Of a stretch of DNA of 64,000 nt, positions 63,117 through 64,000 are shown piece by piece. The DNA comes from Halothiobacillus sp964655215 (GTDB taxonomy: Bacteria; Pseudomonadota; Gammaproteobacteria; Halothiobacillales; Halothiobacillaceae), in contig CAZZMW010000002.1 of assembly GCA_964655215.1 (NCBI GenBank), positions 186,001-250,000 of the forward strand, in the 5' to 3' direction. The position numbers were made by a program, and so were the translations under genes. Every line of letters begins with the position of its first letter. Within the stretch, counting starts at the first letter, position 1. The notes beneath the pieces are model-generated. The model saw only the letters and a list, made by a program, of their open reading frames with translations. It did not search any database and was not told the origin of the DNA.

Positions 63117-63958
63117 ATCAGTCCGATGCTCAGCTCCATCGACGACATGCCCAGTTCAGAGGGTATAGGTTTGAATTGCCCCACGCGTTTGATGGCGTCG
63201 ATGGCGCCTTGATTCAGCGCCGTGGCGGCAGAAGGTTCCAGCAGGTGGATATTGGTGATTCGTCCATCCGCCAACACGGTGAAGCCGACACGAATGATGC
63301 CTTGCTGATTCAACCGCCGCGCCAGTGCCGGATAGAATTTTTCCCGTTCAATAGCCTCGGCCAAAGCCGTCTGGTAGCGCAACGTCAGGTGTTCCCGTTC
63401 GCTGGGCGTCGGTCCCGTCGGCGTATTTATCTGCTGTGGTACTGCTTCGGTCGGCTTTTCAGGGACGCGAGCGGATGTGGTCGGCTGGGTGGCTGACGGC
63501 GCTTTGTTCGGCGGTTGAGGTGCCTTCTGAGCTGTCTGCGTTTTCGGTTCGGTCGTCTTTGGTGGCGTCGGGTGGTGAATTGGCTTGGGCTCCGGCTTCT
63601 TCGGAGCAGGTTCGAGTTTCCTTTCGGGTTTGTGCTCCGGTTCTGGTTTGGGTTTAGGTTCCGGCTTCGGCTCTGGCTTGGGCTCCTCTTTCGGCATGAC
63701 CGCAGGGGGGGCTTCCACTAAAGGCTTCGTTTCGGGCGCTGGCGGCTGAACAGTGGGCGTCTCCTGGGGGATCTCCTGGGGCGGTGTCAGAGTTGGTTTG
63801 GGCGCAGGCGGCTCAAAAGCGGCCAGCGCAACGGGCACGACGACATCCTTGCTGTCATCGGGTTGGGGCGTGGGTTTGAGCCAAAGGTACAGTCCCAGTC
63901 CGACCAGAACGGTGTGGAACAGAACCGAAACGGCGAACCCCGTGCGCGATGGACTCAT
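63101..63958 (-). CDS. tonB: TonB energy transducer
   Basis: Couples the inner-membrane proton gradient to outer-membrane receptors, such as the copper receptor at 15297-17522. N-terminal helix (residues about 8-27), a Pro/Lys/Glu-rich spacer (about 48-180, with many PKPEPK repeats) and the C-terminal TonB domain (EREKFYPALARRLNQQG, IIRVGFTVLADGRI). 285 residues. Its ATG overlaps the stop of an upstream gene by ATGA. Confidence 0.95.
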   Translation of the reverse strand: MSPSRTGFAVSVLFHTVLVGLGLYLWLKPTPQPDDSKDVVVPVALAAFEPPAPKPTLTPPQEIPQETPTVQPPAPETKPLVEAPPAVMPKEEPKPEPKPEPKPKPEPEHKPERKLEPAPKKPEPKPIHHPTPPKTTEPKTQTAQKAPQPPNKAPSATQPTTSARVPEKPTEAVPQQINTPTGPTPSEREHLTLRYQTALAEAIEREKFYPALARRLNQQGIIRVGFTVLADGRITNIHLLEPSAATALNQGAIDAIKRVGQFKPIPSELGMSSMELSIGLIYKLR

Positions 63959-64000
63959 GTAGCAGGGGTGGCCGATGGCTCGGACGTCGTGCGGATGGTC
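63955..64000 (-). CDS. 3' end of a gene upstream of tonB, probably exbD
   Basis: The frame open from the window edge ends in TIRTTSEPSATPAT and a TGA overlapping the tonB ATG. ExbB-ExbD-TonB order is common, so ExbD is the natural guess, but 14 residues of low complexity cannot identify it. Confidence 0.5.
   Translation of the reverse strand, partial: TIRTTSEPSATPAT

Noticed and set aside
1..64000. tRNA genes, CRISPR arrays, insertion sequences or phage genes
   Set aside because: I looked for T-loop motifs (GTTCGANNC), regularly spaced repeats and transposase or integrase motifs and found none that held up.

Overview
The window looks like chromosomal DNA of a free-living gammaproteobacterium. 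Gene order and protein character (System II cytochrome c maturation, diheme cytochrome c4, secDF-yajC-tgt-queA, bamB-yfgM-hisS-ispG-rodZ-pilW, hemCDXY) resemble Chromatiales-type sulfur oxidisers such as Halothiobacillus. That placement is inferred from protein similarity recalled from memory, not from a search. Almost everything is core housekeeping. I see no prophage, insertion sequence, CRISPR array, rRNA or tRNA.

Layout. 1-5984 (+): 3' part of ileS, then lspA, fkpB, ispH, a periplasmic CPHC thioredoxin-fold protein and a CysZ/EI24 membrane protein, probably one transcription unit. 6118-9331 (+): a DUF3311/MctP-type symporter pair and two conserved proteins (DUF1415, DUF2058). 9587-12319 (+): a membrane GAF-GGDEF-EAL protein. 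12649-15183 (+): a large lipoprotein with a thaumatin-like domain. 15297-17522 (-): an OprC/NosA-like TonB-dependent copper receptor. 17779-18119 (+): a decayed nitrate/cyanate-type ABC ATPase. 18147-31969 (-): der, a DUF945-like gene, bamB-yfgM, hisS, ispG-rodZ-pilW-rlmN, ndk, iscR, cysE-trmJ. suhB diverges at 32078. 32964-38677 (-): secF, secD, yajC, tgt, queA.

Between queA and an esterase gene lies about 840 bases without a convincing protein gene. Its minus strand is packed with GGA motifs, many in small hairpin loops, and ends in a terminator-like hairpin. A GacA/UvrY-box-like palindrome lies about 170 bases upstream of the likely start. I read this as a CsrB/RsmZ-family small RNA, the most interesting feature here.

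40532-46864 (+): an RsmB-type methyltransferase, lptM-lysA, a peroxiredoxin-glutaredoxin hybrid behind a good OxyR-like site, glutathione reductase and MetR. 46901-49525 (-): a GGDEF/degenerate-EAL protein with a CxxCH heme-c motif in its periplasmic sensor. engB (-) and cytochrome c4 (+) diverge, followed on + by resB, ccsA, dsbA, an EEP-family hydrolase and a soluble diguanylate cyclase. 58176-62408 (-): hemC-hemD-hemX-hemY. The window ends with a periplasmic thioredoxin-like gene (+) converging on tonB (-), and the last codons of a probable exbD.

Functional themes: envelope assembly and export (LspA, BamB, SecDF-YajC, RodZ, PilW, LptM), cytochrome c and heme supply, periplasmic thiol chemistry (four CxxC thioredoxin-fold proteins), glutathione-based peroxide defence, and c-di-GMP/Csr-type signalling.
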